From Clostridiales bacterium UBA4959 (GTDB taxonomy: Bacteria > Bacillota > Clostridia > Oscillospirales > CAG-272): a DNA stretch of 5,009 nt. Positions 1 to 5,009 of the stretch are shown one piece after another (position 1 is the first letter of the stretch; every line of letters begins with the position of its first letter). The position numbers and the translations under genes are program-made. The stretch is from NCBI GenBank assembly GCA_002397345.1, contig DHAH01000029.1, positions 1 to 5,009 on the forward strand, given 5' to 3'. The notes below the pieces were generated by a model, which did not search any database, was not told where the DNA came from, and saw nothing but the letters and a program-made list of their open reading frames with translations.

Positions 1-951
1 GGGAGCGGTTTCGGGCATATTTTTTTTCGGCGGTATACGATTATTGGGTAACGGCGCTTCTTCAAGCGGCGTGGCGTTCGGACTTTTTTTACGAAGTTCA
101 CGAGCCAAGCGCAAATAATTATTGTCAGGCAGCGGACACGAGATTTCATCGTTATTTTGTTCTGAAGCAGCTTCAAATGCCGTCGCCGAACCGCATGGAG
201 TTGTGATATTTATAAAATTTGGCGGAGGACACTGCGGTTTAGGTCCGGGTACAGGGCTTGGCTCCGTTGCCTCGGGTGCGGGCGCGGGGCTCGGTTCCGT
301 TGCTTCGGGTGCGGGCGCGGGTTCTGCAGGTTGGTTTTCGTTTTCGCCCATCCCGGTATTGGGAATTTCGACGCCAAGCTTTTTACAATGGGTACCCGCG
401 GAAAACACTTCACATACAGACTCGCCTTCAAGCAGCGGGACATAGCATTCGTCAAGTCCGTTAATTATGATGCGCGCGCCGATGATGTGTATATAACGTA
501 GCGTGTAATAACGGTATGTATCCAGTCGGCGGCTTTTAGCATCGTTTGTGTGAGCGGACACAAGAAAAGTGTCGCCCTCGAACCCAGTTACCAGCAGGGT
601 GTGATACCATGCGCCGCTGCTGTTGCCAAGCTGAATAACATCGCCCAACTTGACTCCTCCGGCGTCGACAACCTCGCCGAAGGGTCCTACATCCATATTC
701 GAAGTGAAAAAGTTATAGAAATATTCCACCCCCGTCCACGCGGGAGCGCGATCTTTTGGCGATATGTAATACCATCCGAAGGTGTCAGTGAAATTCATCT
801 GGCAGCATCCGGCGAAAACGCACTGCGAAACGAAGTTTGTGCAATCGCCGCCGAAGCCTGTGTAATTCTCAAACAACGGGTTGCGTTCATACGCCCATTT
901 ACTTGCATATTCCAGTGCGTGACCGCGGTCATATTCGCGGGTGCAAAGCAT
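1..951 (-). CDS. Amidase_6-type (NlpC/P60-like) domain protein with Pro-rich repeat tail; C-terminus cut by window edge
   Basis: Read on the minus strand, this gives 317 codons without a stop up to base 1, so the C-terminus lies outside the window. Residues 5-163 match the putative amidase domain family (Amidase_6): a YDR...A..YA..WA..RNP opening, GGDCTNFVSQ with the probable nucleophile Cys37, a GWYY and WTGV..F pair at about 59-76, GAWYHTLLVTG with probable catalytic His117, and SAHTND at 132-137. Members are cysteine hydrolases of NlpC/P60-like fold; the substrate is usually unknown, peptidoglycan or peptide amide bonds being guesses. No signal peptide or membrane segment is visible. After the domain come a Cys-containing stretch (Cys169, 180, 189), a proline/glutamate repeat (211-238), and a hydrophilic tail with Cys241, 253 and 272. 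The start at 951 is chosen because AGAGAGG lies 7 bases upstream and the family motif begins at once; an in-frame ATG at 975 is the alternative. The family call is firm, the function is not. Confidence 0.88.
   Translation of the reverse strand, partial: MLCTREYDRGHALEYASKWAYERNPLFENYTGFGGDCTNFVSQCVFAGCCQMNFTDTFGWYYISPKDRAPAWTGVEYFYNFFTSNMDVGPFGEVVDAGGVKLGDVIQLGNSSGAWYHTLLVTGFEGDTFLVSAHTNDAKSRRLDTYRYYTLRYIHIIGARIIINGLDECYVPLLEGESVCEVFSAGTHCKKLGVEIPNTGMGENENQPAEPAPAPEATEPSPAPAPEATEPSPVPGPKPQCPPPNFINITTPCGSATAFEAASEQNNDEISCPLPDNNYLRLARELRKKSPNATPLEEAPLPNNRIPPKKNMPETAP
256..321 (-). repeat. Tandem 33-bp coding repeat (2 copies), PAPAPEATEPS
   Basis: Two adjacent 33-bp units (289-321 and 256-288) encode the identical 11-residue peptide PAPAPEATEPS at residues 211-221 and 222-232 of the minus-strand amidase-domain protein. 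A degenerate third start, PVPGPKP, follows. The copies differ at three bases, all synonymous. Such Pro/Ala/Glu repeats usually form extended linkers or wall-spanning spacers; that role is an inference here. Confidence 0.9.
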
Positions 952-958
952 ATAATTA

Positions 959-965
959 CCTCTCT
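959..965 (-). promoter_or_regulatory. Ribosome binding site deciding the start at 951
   Basis: On the minus strand the sequence reads AGAGAGG, then 7 bases, then ATG at 951. The other in-frame ATG at 975 has only A/T-rich sequence before it, so this site favours the shorter protein, which also begins right at the Amidase_6 motif. An in-frame stop at 1020-1018 limits any further extension. Confidence 0.75.
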
Positions 966-984
966 TTGCATGCATTTTTAATAT

Positions 985-1014
985 ATTGTATGCAGATGTT
1001 TGATTTATTACCAA
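985..1014 (-). promoter_or_regulatory. Candidate promoter of the amidase-domain gene
   Basis: On the minus strand TTGGTA (1014-1009) and TACAAT (990-985) are separated by 18 bases. The -35 matches consensus at 4 of 6 positions and the -10 at 5 of 6. Transcription would begin near 978, leaving a leader of about 27 bases before the ATG at 951 and making the ATG at 975 nearly leaderless. The region is very AT-rich, so chance matches are likely. Confidence 0.4.
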
Positions 1015-1020
1015 TGTTTA

Positions 1021-1032
1021 ATAAATATTTAT
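1021..1032. promoter_or_regulatory. Perfect 12-bp palindrome ATAAATATTTAT between divergent genes; operator candidate
   Basis: ATAAATATTTAT is identical to its own reverse complement. It sits just upstream of the candidate -35 of the minus-strand gene and about 36 bases upstream of the candidate -35 of the plus-strand gene. A second small dyad follows, ATTCC and GGAAT around a 5-base spacer (1034-1048). Either could bind a dimeric regulator, but A/T-only palindromes arise easily in such DNA. Confidence 0.25.
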
Positions 1033-1067
1033 AATTCCGCGTTGGAATCACAGGAATATTTTTTGCA

Positions 1068-1097
1068 TTGTAACCTTTAGTTTGTTTATGGTATAAT
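1068..1097 (+). promoter_or_regulatory. Probable sigma-A promoter of the SH3b-C39 gene
   Basis: TTGTAA (1068-1073, 4 of 6 matches to consensus) and a perfect TATAAT (1092-1097) are 18 bases apart, and TGG directly before the -10 gives an extended -10. Transcription would start near 1104, giving a leader of about 139 bases. A second TATAAT at 1109-1114 lies in the same GGTATAATnCT context but lacks a good -35. Confidence 0.7.
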
Positions 1098-1114
1098 CTC
1101 CGCACGGGTATAAT

Positions 1115-1207
1115 ACTAAAATTCGATAGCTAATGAAAAAAATCCTTTTGGCGCGGATTTTTACCGAATTTATAGTCGAATTTAAGTATAAAAACTGTTC
1201 CATTAGC
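1115..1207 (+). promoter_or_regulatory. Leader with nested inverted repeats; possible structured 5' UTR
   Basis: Within the long leader of the C39 gene, ACTAAAATTCGA (1115-1126) can pair with TCGAATTTAAGT (1176-1187), 11 of 12 positions. Inside it AAAAATCC (1138-1145) pairs with GGATTTTT (1155-1162) around a 9-base loop. GCTAATG (1129-1135), which lies inside the outer stem, can pair with CATTAGC (1201-1207) outside it, a pseudoknot-like arrangement. CGAATTTA also occurs twice (1165-1172, 1177-1184), offering an alternative partner for the left arm. I do not recognise a known riboswitch class; the conserved features of the c-di-AMP (ydaO) and c-di-GMP types are not seen. Confidence 0.35.
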
Positions 1208-1232
1208 AGTATTGTCCCGTAAAAATACACAA

Positions 1233-1238
1233 AGAAGG
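1233..1238 (+). promoter_or_regulatory. Ribosome binding site of the SH3b-C39 gene
   Basis: AGAAGG lies 4 bases before ATG 1243 and 10 bases before ATG 1249. Both spacings are slightly off the usual range, so the two starts, which differ only by Met-Gln, cannot be separated. The signal peptide works with either. Confidence 0.6.
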
Positions 1239-1242
1239 TAAA

Positions 1243-2037
1243 ATGCAAATGAAAGAGATTAAAAAACCGCGATGTATCAAAAATTTATTTGCAGCGGTGA
1301 TGACCGCGCTGATGATCACAACGACAGCGATTGCCGCGAGTGCCGAATCGGGTTATGTCAACACACAGACTACCGGTTTGAATGTACGGAACGGCGCAGG
1401 GCTTACATATTCTGTCACAACCAGCCTGCCTAAAGGATCGTCTTTCCAGATCCTATCCGAGGTCGGCGGCTGGACGAAAATTCAAGCCGGCGAGGTCACG
1501 GGTTATGTATCATCAGATTATGTAGGCAGATACGCGCAAACAGCGGTTGCTCCCGCGCAGAACTACCCGGCGGTGAATGCCGCCGCGCCGTATTACACGC
1601 AATATGACTCGCGCTGGGCAAACGTCAAGCTGGGCGCTTACGGCGAAACGATACGCGGGATCGGCTGCACGACGACCGCCGTCGCCATGAGCGAATCGTG
1701 CCGTACCAAATCCATTATCACGCCCGCCAACATTGCCTATACATACTCCTACACACCGGGCGGCGCGCTGTATTGGCCGTCGCATTACACGCAATACAGC
1801 TCCTCAGACTGGATGAAATATACATATGCGCAGCTCGCCTCGGGCAAGCCCGTTATTATACATTGTAGAACTTATTCGGGCGGTACGCATTGGGTGCTCA
1901 TTTACGGTTATACCGGCGGCGAGAAGTTAACCGCCGACAATTTCCTCATCCGCGATCCCGCTTCTGAAACGCGGACAACCCTCGCGCAATACATGGCAAA
2001 GTTCCCTGTTTTCGTTAAACTTGTACATTATACATAA
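1243..2037 (+). CDS. Secreted SH3b domain plus C39-like cysteine peptidase (Peptidase_C39_2 type)
   Basis: 264 residues. A signal peptide has a Lys/Arg-rich start (residues 4-14), a hydrophobic core (15-30) and a likely cleavage after ASA at 34. Residues 37-94 are a bacterial SH3 domain (GLNVRNGAG, GWTKI, GYVSSDYV), a fold that often binds the cell wall. An Ala/Pro linker (about 97-115) leads to a C39-like papain-fold domain (116-264): YTQYDSRWA with Gln120 as likely oxyanion residue, GCTTTAVAM with nucleophile Cys142, GGTHWVLIYGY with His216, and IRDP with Asp238. The triad looks intact, so an active extracellular peptidase or amide hydrolase attached to the wall is likely; the substrate is unknown. 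The start at 1243 has AGAAGG 4 bases upstream; ATG at 1249, 10 bases away, is a close alternative. An in-frame TAG at 1204-1206 rules out extension. It ends in tandem TAA codons and has its own promoter and terminator. Confidence 0.92.
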   Translation: MQMKEIKKPRCIKNLFAAVMTALMITTTAIAASAESGYVNTQTTGLNVRNGAGLTYSVTTSLPKGSSFQILSEVGGWTKIQAGEVTGYVSSDYVGRYAQTAVAPAQNYPAVNAAAPYYTQYDSRWANVKLGAYGETIRGIGCTTTAVAMSESCRTKSIITPANIAYTYSYTPGGALYWPSHYTQYSSSDWMKYTYAQLASGKPVIIHCRTYSGGTHWVLIYGYTGGEKLTADNFLIRDPASETRTTLAQYMAKFPVFVKLVHYT

Positions 2038-2078
2038 TAATTAAGAAAGAAACCTAATTATTAAGAAAGCTCTTAATA
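2035..2078 (+). repeat. AT-rich overlapping repeats just after the C39 gene stop
   Basis: ATTAAGAAAG occurs twice, at 2040-2049 and 2060-2069, with a 20-bp period. TAATAATTA (2035-2043) and TAATTATTA (2055-2063) are exact inverted copies. TATTAAGA (2059-2066) and TCTTAATA (2071-2078) form a perfect 8-bp hairpin with a 4-base loop. The two pairings share bases 2059-2063 and exclude each other. These may be 3'-end structure or simple drift in AT-rich DNA. Confidence 0.4.
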
Positions 2079-2082
2079 TATG

Positions 2083-2120
2083 CCGCCTGTTTGGGTCATA
2101 ATCCGACAGGCGGTGTTTTT
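2083..2120 (+). terminator. Rho-independent terminator after the C39 gene
   Basis: CCGCCTGT (2083-2090) pairs perfectly with ACAGGCGG (2106-2113). The stem can grow inward by a wobble pair and GG/CC with one bulged base, leaving an 8-base loop. GTTTTT follows at 2115-2120. The stem is GC-rich amid AT-rich DNA, which is typical of an intrinsic terminator. It ends only a few bases before the -35 of the next gene. Confidence 0.9.
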
Positions 2121-2123
2121 CGG

Positions 2124-2152
2124 TTGACATAAAGGCTGATATGTGCTATAAT
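2124..2152 (+). promoter_or_regulatory. Consensus sigma-A promoter with extended -10, driving the yfhO-type gene
   Basis: TTGACA (2124-2129) and TATAAT (2147-2152) are both exact consensus, with a 17-base spacer, and TGC directly before the -10 supplies the extended -10 dinucleotide. Transcription would start near 2159, giving a leader of about 84 bases. Confidence 0.9.
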
Positions 2153-2181
2153 TTCCATCAATGTATTTGTTTATAATAACG

Positions 2182-2213
2182 GGCGATCCGCGTGCGCACA
2201 CGCCGCCGCTTTT
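2182..2213 (+). promoter_or_regulatory. GC-rich hairpin plus short T run in the yfhO leader; possible attenuator
   Basis: GCGTG (2190-2194) pairs with CACGC (2199-2203) around a CGCA loop, and GGCG (2182-2185) pairs with CGCC (2204-2207) below a 4-base one-sided bulge. TTTT follows at 2210-2213. It is a GC-rich island in an otherwise AT-rich leader. The T run is short for a terminator, so partial attenuation, mRNA protection or no function are all open. Confidence 0.35.
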
Positions 2214-2242
2214 ATACTGTGTAATATTCAACGGAATTTAAA

Positions 2243-4933
2243 ATGACGAAATTCATTAACAAAATAAAAGAAAAAACAGCGGAGAACGATTACAGGTTTC
2301 TCATCGCCGCGTTTTTTATCCCGCTTTGCCTGATGTGGCTCATCTATATCGCCATGCAGGTATGGCCGTTCGGCGAAAACTCGGTGCTGGTGCTCGACCT
2401 CAACGGTCAGTATGTATATTTTTTTGAGGAGCTGCGCCGCAAGCTGCTGAACGGCGGCAGCTTGATGTATTCGTGGAGCCGCGCGCTCGGCGGCGAATTC
2501 ATGGGTATCTTCGCCTATTATCTTGCCAGCCCGTTTTCGCTGCTTGTGGCGGTCTTTCCGAAAAAGATGATCACCGAGGCGCTGCTCGCCATGATTCTGC
2601 TCAAGGTCGGCTCGTCGGGGCTGACGATGGCGTATTACCTCTACCGCACGCGACCGGAATCAAACAAAGTCGGCGTTGTGCTTTTTTCCACTATGTACGC
2701 GCTGACCGCATATGCCGTGGTTCAAGCGCACAACACCATGTGGATCGACAACCTGATCCTGCTGCCCATTATATCGCTCGGCATCGAGCGGCTGATCAGC
2801 CGCGGGCGTTATAAGATGTTCATCATTTCGTTCGCGATGGCGCTGATCTCCAATTTCTATATCGGATACATGATGTGCATTTATGTGTTCGTATATTTTT
2901 TCTATTGGTATATCGCCCACAGCGACAGCAGCGAGCATAATTTTTATCACGAACGTCTGCATTTCATAAAATCGCTGGGTCGGATCGCGATGGCCTCCGC
3001 CATTGTGCTGATGATCGCGGCGATAATTATCCTGCCGACGTGGTATTCGCTTAATTTCGGCAAAACCACGTTTTCTGATCCCCGCTACGAATTCGCGCAG
3101 AAATTCGATTTCTTGGATTTCACCACAAAATTTTTCTTCGGTTCGTATGACACTGTCCGACCGGAGGGGCTGCCCTTTGTATATTGCGGTACGGTAGCGC
3201 TGATTTTTTTGCCGCTGTATTTCATCGCGCGGGGGATAAAAGCGCGTGAAAAGGCGATGGGCGGGCTGATATTGGCGTTCTTTGTGTTCAGCTTCAACTG
3301 TTCGGTCATCGATATAATCTGGCACGGATTTCAAAAACCCAACTGGCTAAATTACCGATACAGCTTCATGTTTTGTTTCCTTATGCTTGTTATGGCGTAT
3401 AAGGCGTTCTGCGAACGCGAACACATCAGCATGAAGTCTGTCGTCGCGGTCTGCGGCGCGCTGGGTATTATTTTAATGCTCATCCAAAAGCAGAATTACA
3501 AGAATATGGACAACCTCACCGCCATTTGGGTAAGCCTGGGGCTGCTCGGTCTGTATATTTTGCTTATATACCTCGATTCGCGCGGCGCGCTGGGCAAAGC
3601 GGGGATCATTGTGCTGGGCTGCTTCATTTGTCTCGAGGCGTTTGTCGCGGGACTGCGGAACACTATAGCGCTCGACGCCGACGTGGTGATAAGCGGACGC
3701 ACCGGTTACCGCACGTTTATCGACAATGTACAGCCGCTTGTCGATGAGGTTCTTGAAAAAGACAACGGGCTGTACCGTATGGAAAAAAATTTCCACCGCA
3801 AAACAAACGATTCGATGGCGCTCGGCATAAACGGGTTGTCCAACTCCTCATCGACGCTCAACGCCTCGGTTATAAAGCTGCTGGAACAGCTCGGCTACGC
3901 CTCGAAATCGCACTGGTCGAAATATCTGGGCGGCACGCCTGTTTCAGATTCGCTCCTCGGTATTAAATATCTGATTTTAGATGAAGCGACAAACCAGTAT
4001 CTCTACCATATGACCGCTTATGACGACGAAAATAATTACCGCACTTACGATAACCCCTACGCCATGTCGATAGCGTATGCGGTTTCAAACAAGCTGACCG
4101 ACTTCAAAGCCGATTCGTATTCATCGCCGATGGAATTGATGAACGCGATTGTAACCCTTATGCTCGGTGAAGAAAATACCGTCGAGATTTTTAAACCCGT
4201 TGAAATTGTGGATACACAAACCTATAACTGCAGTGAATCGTATTCAACCGGGCACCGGCGTTATACAAAGTCGGTCGAGGGCAGCGACTCGAAACTGACC
4301 TTCACGCTCCGCGCGGATAATAAATACGAGGTTTTCTGCTATTTCCCCACCGATACAAAACGCGAAGCGGCGATCACCGTGAACGGCGAAGACAAAGGCA
4401 CCGTTTATGGCAATGACACCGACCGCATTATCTCCTTCGGAACAATGACGCCCGGCGAATTATTTGATGTCACGTTAAAATTAAAAACCGATTCATTTTA
4501 TATCAAATCGAACGCGACAAGCTTTTGGTATCTTGATATCGAAACCTTCAAAAACGCCTTCACGCGGCTCGCGGAGGGCAATGTCGATTTCTACAAACAT
4601 TCCGATATATACCTCGAGGGACGCGTTGATGTACCCGCCGACCGCACGCTGCTCTTCACCTCGATCCCCTACGACAAAGGCTGGCACATCACCGCCGACG
4701 GGACGACGCTCGAACCGGTTATAACCGCCGACTCGCTGCTCGCCGTGAAGCTGCCCGCGGGCGAGCATGTATTGACCTTCAATTATCTGCCCGACTGCGT
4801 TGTCCAGGGCCGCATTATCAGTATTGCGGGGCTTGTCTGTTTCGCGGCGCTCGCTGTGGGCGAATACTCCATCCGACGCAGGCGGGATCGGCGCTGGGCG
4901 GAATCTTCATCGCTGGACACGCCGGTGATTTGA
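2243..4933 (+). CDS. yfhO: YfhO-family polytopic membrane protein (GT-C-like, envelope polymer glycosylation)
   Basis: 896 residues, the usual YfhO length. About 14 membrane segments fill residues 18-470. A large, mostly hydrophilic domain (about 471-854), probably outside the cell, is followed by a last membrane segment (856-874) and an Arg-rich cytoplasmic tail (RRRRDRR). Family motifs: LDLNGQY with Asp52 in the first outer loop, where GT-C enzymes carry a key acidic residue; WIDNLILLPIISLGIERL (167-184); NFYIGYMMCIYVF (204-216); PNWLNYRYSFMF (366-377); LLGIKYLI (571-578); YDKGWHITADG (810-820); and PAGEHVLTFNY (838-848). In Bacillus and Listeria, YfhO-type proteins use a lipid-linked sugar made by a CsbB/GtlA-like GT2 enzyme to decorate lipoteichoic acid. 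No such partner is in this window, so the acceptor and sugar here are inferred at most. The in-frame stop at 2222-2224 leaves ATG 2243 as the first start. Its Shine-Dalgarno is weak: only GGA, 7 bases upstream. It is transcribed alone as far as seen. Confidence 0.92.
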   Translation: MTKFINKIKEKTAENDYRFLIAAFFIPLCLMWLIYIAMQVWPFGENSVLVLDLNGQYVYFFEELRRKLLNGGSLMYSWSRALGGEFMGIFAYYLASPFSLLVAVFPKKMITEALLAMILLKVGSSGLTMAYYLYRTRPESNKVGVVLFSTMYALTAYAVVQAHNTMWIDNLILLPIISLGIERLISRGRYKMFIISFAMALISNFYIGYMMCIYVFVYFFYWYIAHSDSSEHNFYHERLHFIKSLGRIAMASAIVLMIAAIIILPTWYSLNFGKTTFSDPRYEFAQKFDFLDFTTKFFFGSYDTVRPEGLPFVYCGTVALIFLPLYFIARGIKAREKAMGGLILAFFVFSFNCSVIDIIWHGFQKPNWLNYRYSFMFCFLMLVMAYKAFCEREHISMKSVVAVCGALGIILMLIQKQNYKNMDNLTAIWVSLGLLGLYILLIYLDSRGALGKAGIIVLGCFICLEAFVAGLRNTIALDADVVISGRTGYRTFIDNVQPLVDEVLEKDNGLYRMEKNFHRKTNDSMALGINGLSNSSSTLNASVIKLLEQLGYASKSHWSKYLGGTPVSDSLLGIKYLILDEATNQYLYHMTAYDDENNYRTYDNPYAMSIAYAVSNKLTDFKADSYSSPMELMNAIVTLMLGEENTVEIFKPVEIVDTQTYNCSESYSTGHRRYTKSVEGSDSKLTFTLRADNKYEVFCYFPTDTKREAAITVNGEDKGTVYGNDTDRIISFGTMTPGELFDVTLKLKTDSFYIKSNATSFWYLDIETFKNAFTRLAEGNVDFYKHSDIYLEGRVDVPADRTLLFTSIPYDKGWHITADGTTLEPVITADSLLAVKLPAGEHVLTFNYLPDCVVQGRIISIAGLVCFAALAVGEYSIRRRRDRRWAESSSLDTPVI

Positions 4934-4957
4934 AATTACGGGGTATGGTCGCTTTTC

Positions 4958-4980
4958 AATTTTCAGCTATGCTGAGAATT
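4958..4980 (+). terminator. Candidate hairpin terminator after the yfhO-type gene
   Basis: AATTTTCAGC (4958-4967) pairs with GCTGAGAATT (4971-4980), 10 pairs including one G-U, around a TAT loop. The end of the 3' arm plus two more bases gives AATTTT, but A residues follow rather than a long T run, so it is a weaker intrinsic terminator than the one at 2083. CTTTT (4952-4956) and AAAAG (4984-4988) could lengthen the stem. The rest of 4934-5009 shows no gene. Confidence 0.4.
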
Positions 4981-5009
4981 TTAAAAAGAGAACGCGCTTT
5001 CTGAAGAAA

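Noticed and set aside
122..445. Plus-strand frame with a Gly/Ala/Ser-rich repeat that resembles a structural protein
   Set aside because: It is the antisense of the Pro/Ala/Glu repeat of the minus-strand amidase-domain gene. It has no ribosome binding site and no recognisable domain.
550..981. Plus-strand 143-residue frame
   Set aside because: It lies antisense to the Amidase_6 domain, whose motifs are clear in the minus frame. The plus product resembles no family I know.
1115..1242. c-di-AMP (ydaO-type) or c-di-GMP riboswitch before the wall-related peptidase gene
   Set aside because: Such genes are typical targets of ydaO-type switches, but the GC-rich conserved cores of these classes are absent from this AT-rich leader.
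1048..1248. Minus-strand 66-residue frame over the C39 gene leader
   Set aside because: It covers the promoter and leader of the plus gene, has an AT-driven Phe/Ile/Lys-rich composition, and lacks a supporting ribosome binding site.
2182..2213. Full intrinsic terminator in the yfhO leader
   Set aside because: The T run is only four bases and the stem is interrupted by a 4-base bulge, so I list it as a possible attenuator rather than a terminator.
2660..3334. Minus-strand 224-residue frame inside the yfhO-type gene
   Set aside because: It is antisense to conserved YfhO membrane motifs, and its product is Arg/Gln/His-rich with no domain, as expected of a shadow frame.
1..5009. Mobile element, CRISPR array, tRNA/rRNA gene or defence system
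   Set aside because: No transposase or integrase motifs, terminal inverted repeats, spaced direct repeats, tRNA-like cloverleaf or known defence domains were seen on either strand.

Overview
The window looks like chromosomal DNA of a Gram-positive, low-to-mid GC member of the Firmicutes, most likely a clostridium of the Oscillospiraceae/Ruminococcaceae kind. The reasons are the three protein families present (an Amidase_6-type protein, a secreted SH3b plus C39-like peptidase, and a large YfhO-type membrane protein), AT-rich intergenic regions against roughly balanced coding GC, Shine-Dalgarno-led starts, and sigma-A-like promoters. The genus cannot be read from the sequence.

Layout. Positions 1-951 are one long minus-strand coding region that runs off the left edge. 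It encodes an amidase-domain (NlpC/P60-like fold) protein with a proline-rich repeat and a cysteine-containing tail. The plus-strand reading frames over it are antisense shadows. Positions 952-1242 form a divergent intergenic region with a promoter candidate for each direction, a perfect 12-bp palindrome, and a leader with inverted repeats before the next gene. Positions 1243-2037 (plus) encode a secreted protein with one bacterial SH3 domain and a C39-like cysteine peptidase domain. A clear Rho-independent terminator (2083-2120) follows, and four bases later a fully consensus promoter (TTGACA, 17 bp, TATAAT with an extended -10) drives the third gene. Positions 2243-4933 (plus) encode an 896-residue YfhO-family polytopic membrane protein, followed by a weaker hairpin at 4958-4980.

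How the genes relate. Each gene appears to be its own transcription unit, so there is no operon evidence that they work together. A common theme is the cell envelope: two cysteine hydrolase-fold proteins, one exported and one without an export signal, and a GT-C-like membrane protein of the family that decorates lipoteichoic acid or other wall polymers in Bacillus and Listeria. I do not see a mobile element, CRISPR array, RNA gene, defence system or other clearly new system. The most useful second-look items are the repeat-bearing tail of the left-edge gene, the structured leader before the C39 gene, and the promoter/hairpin arrangement before yfhO.
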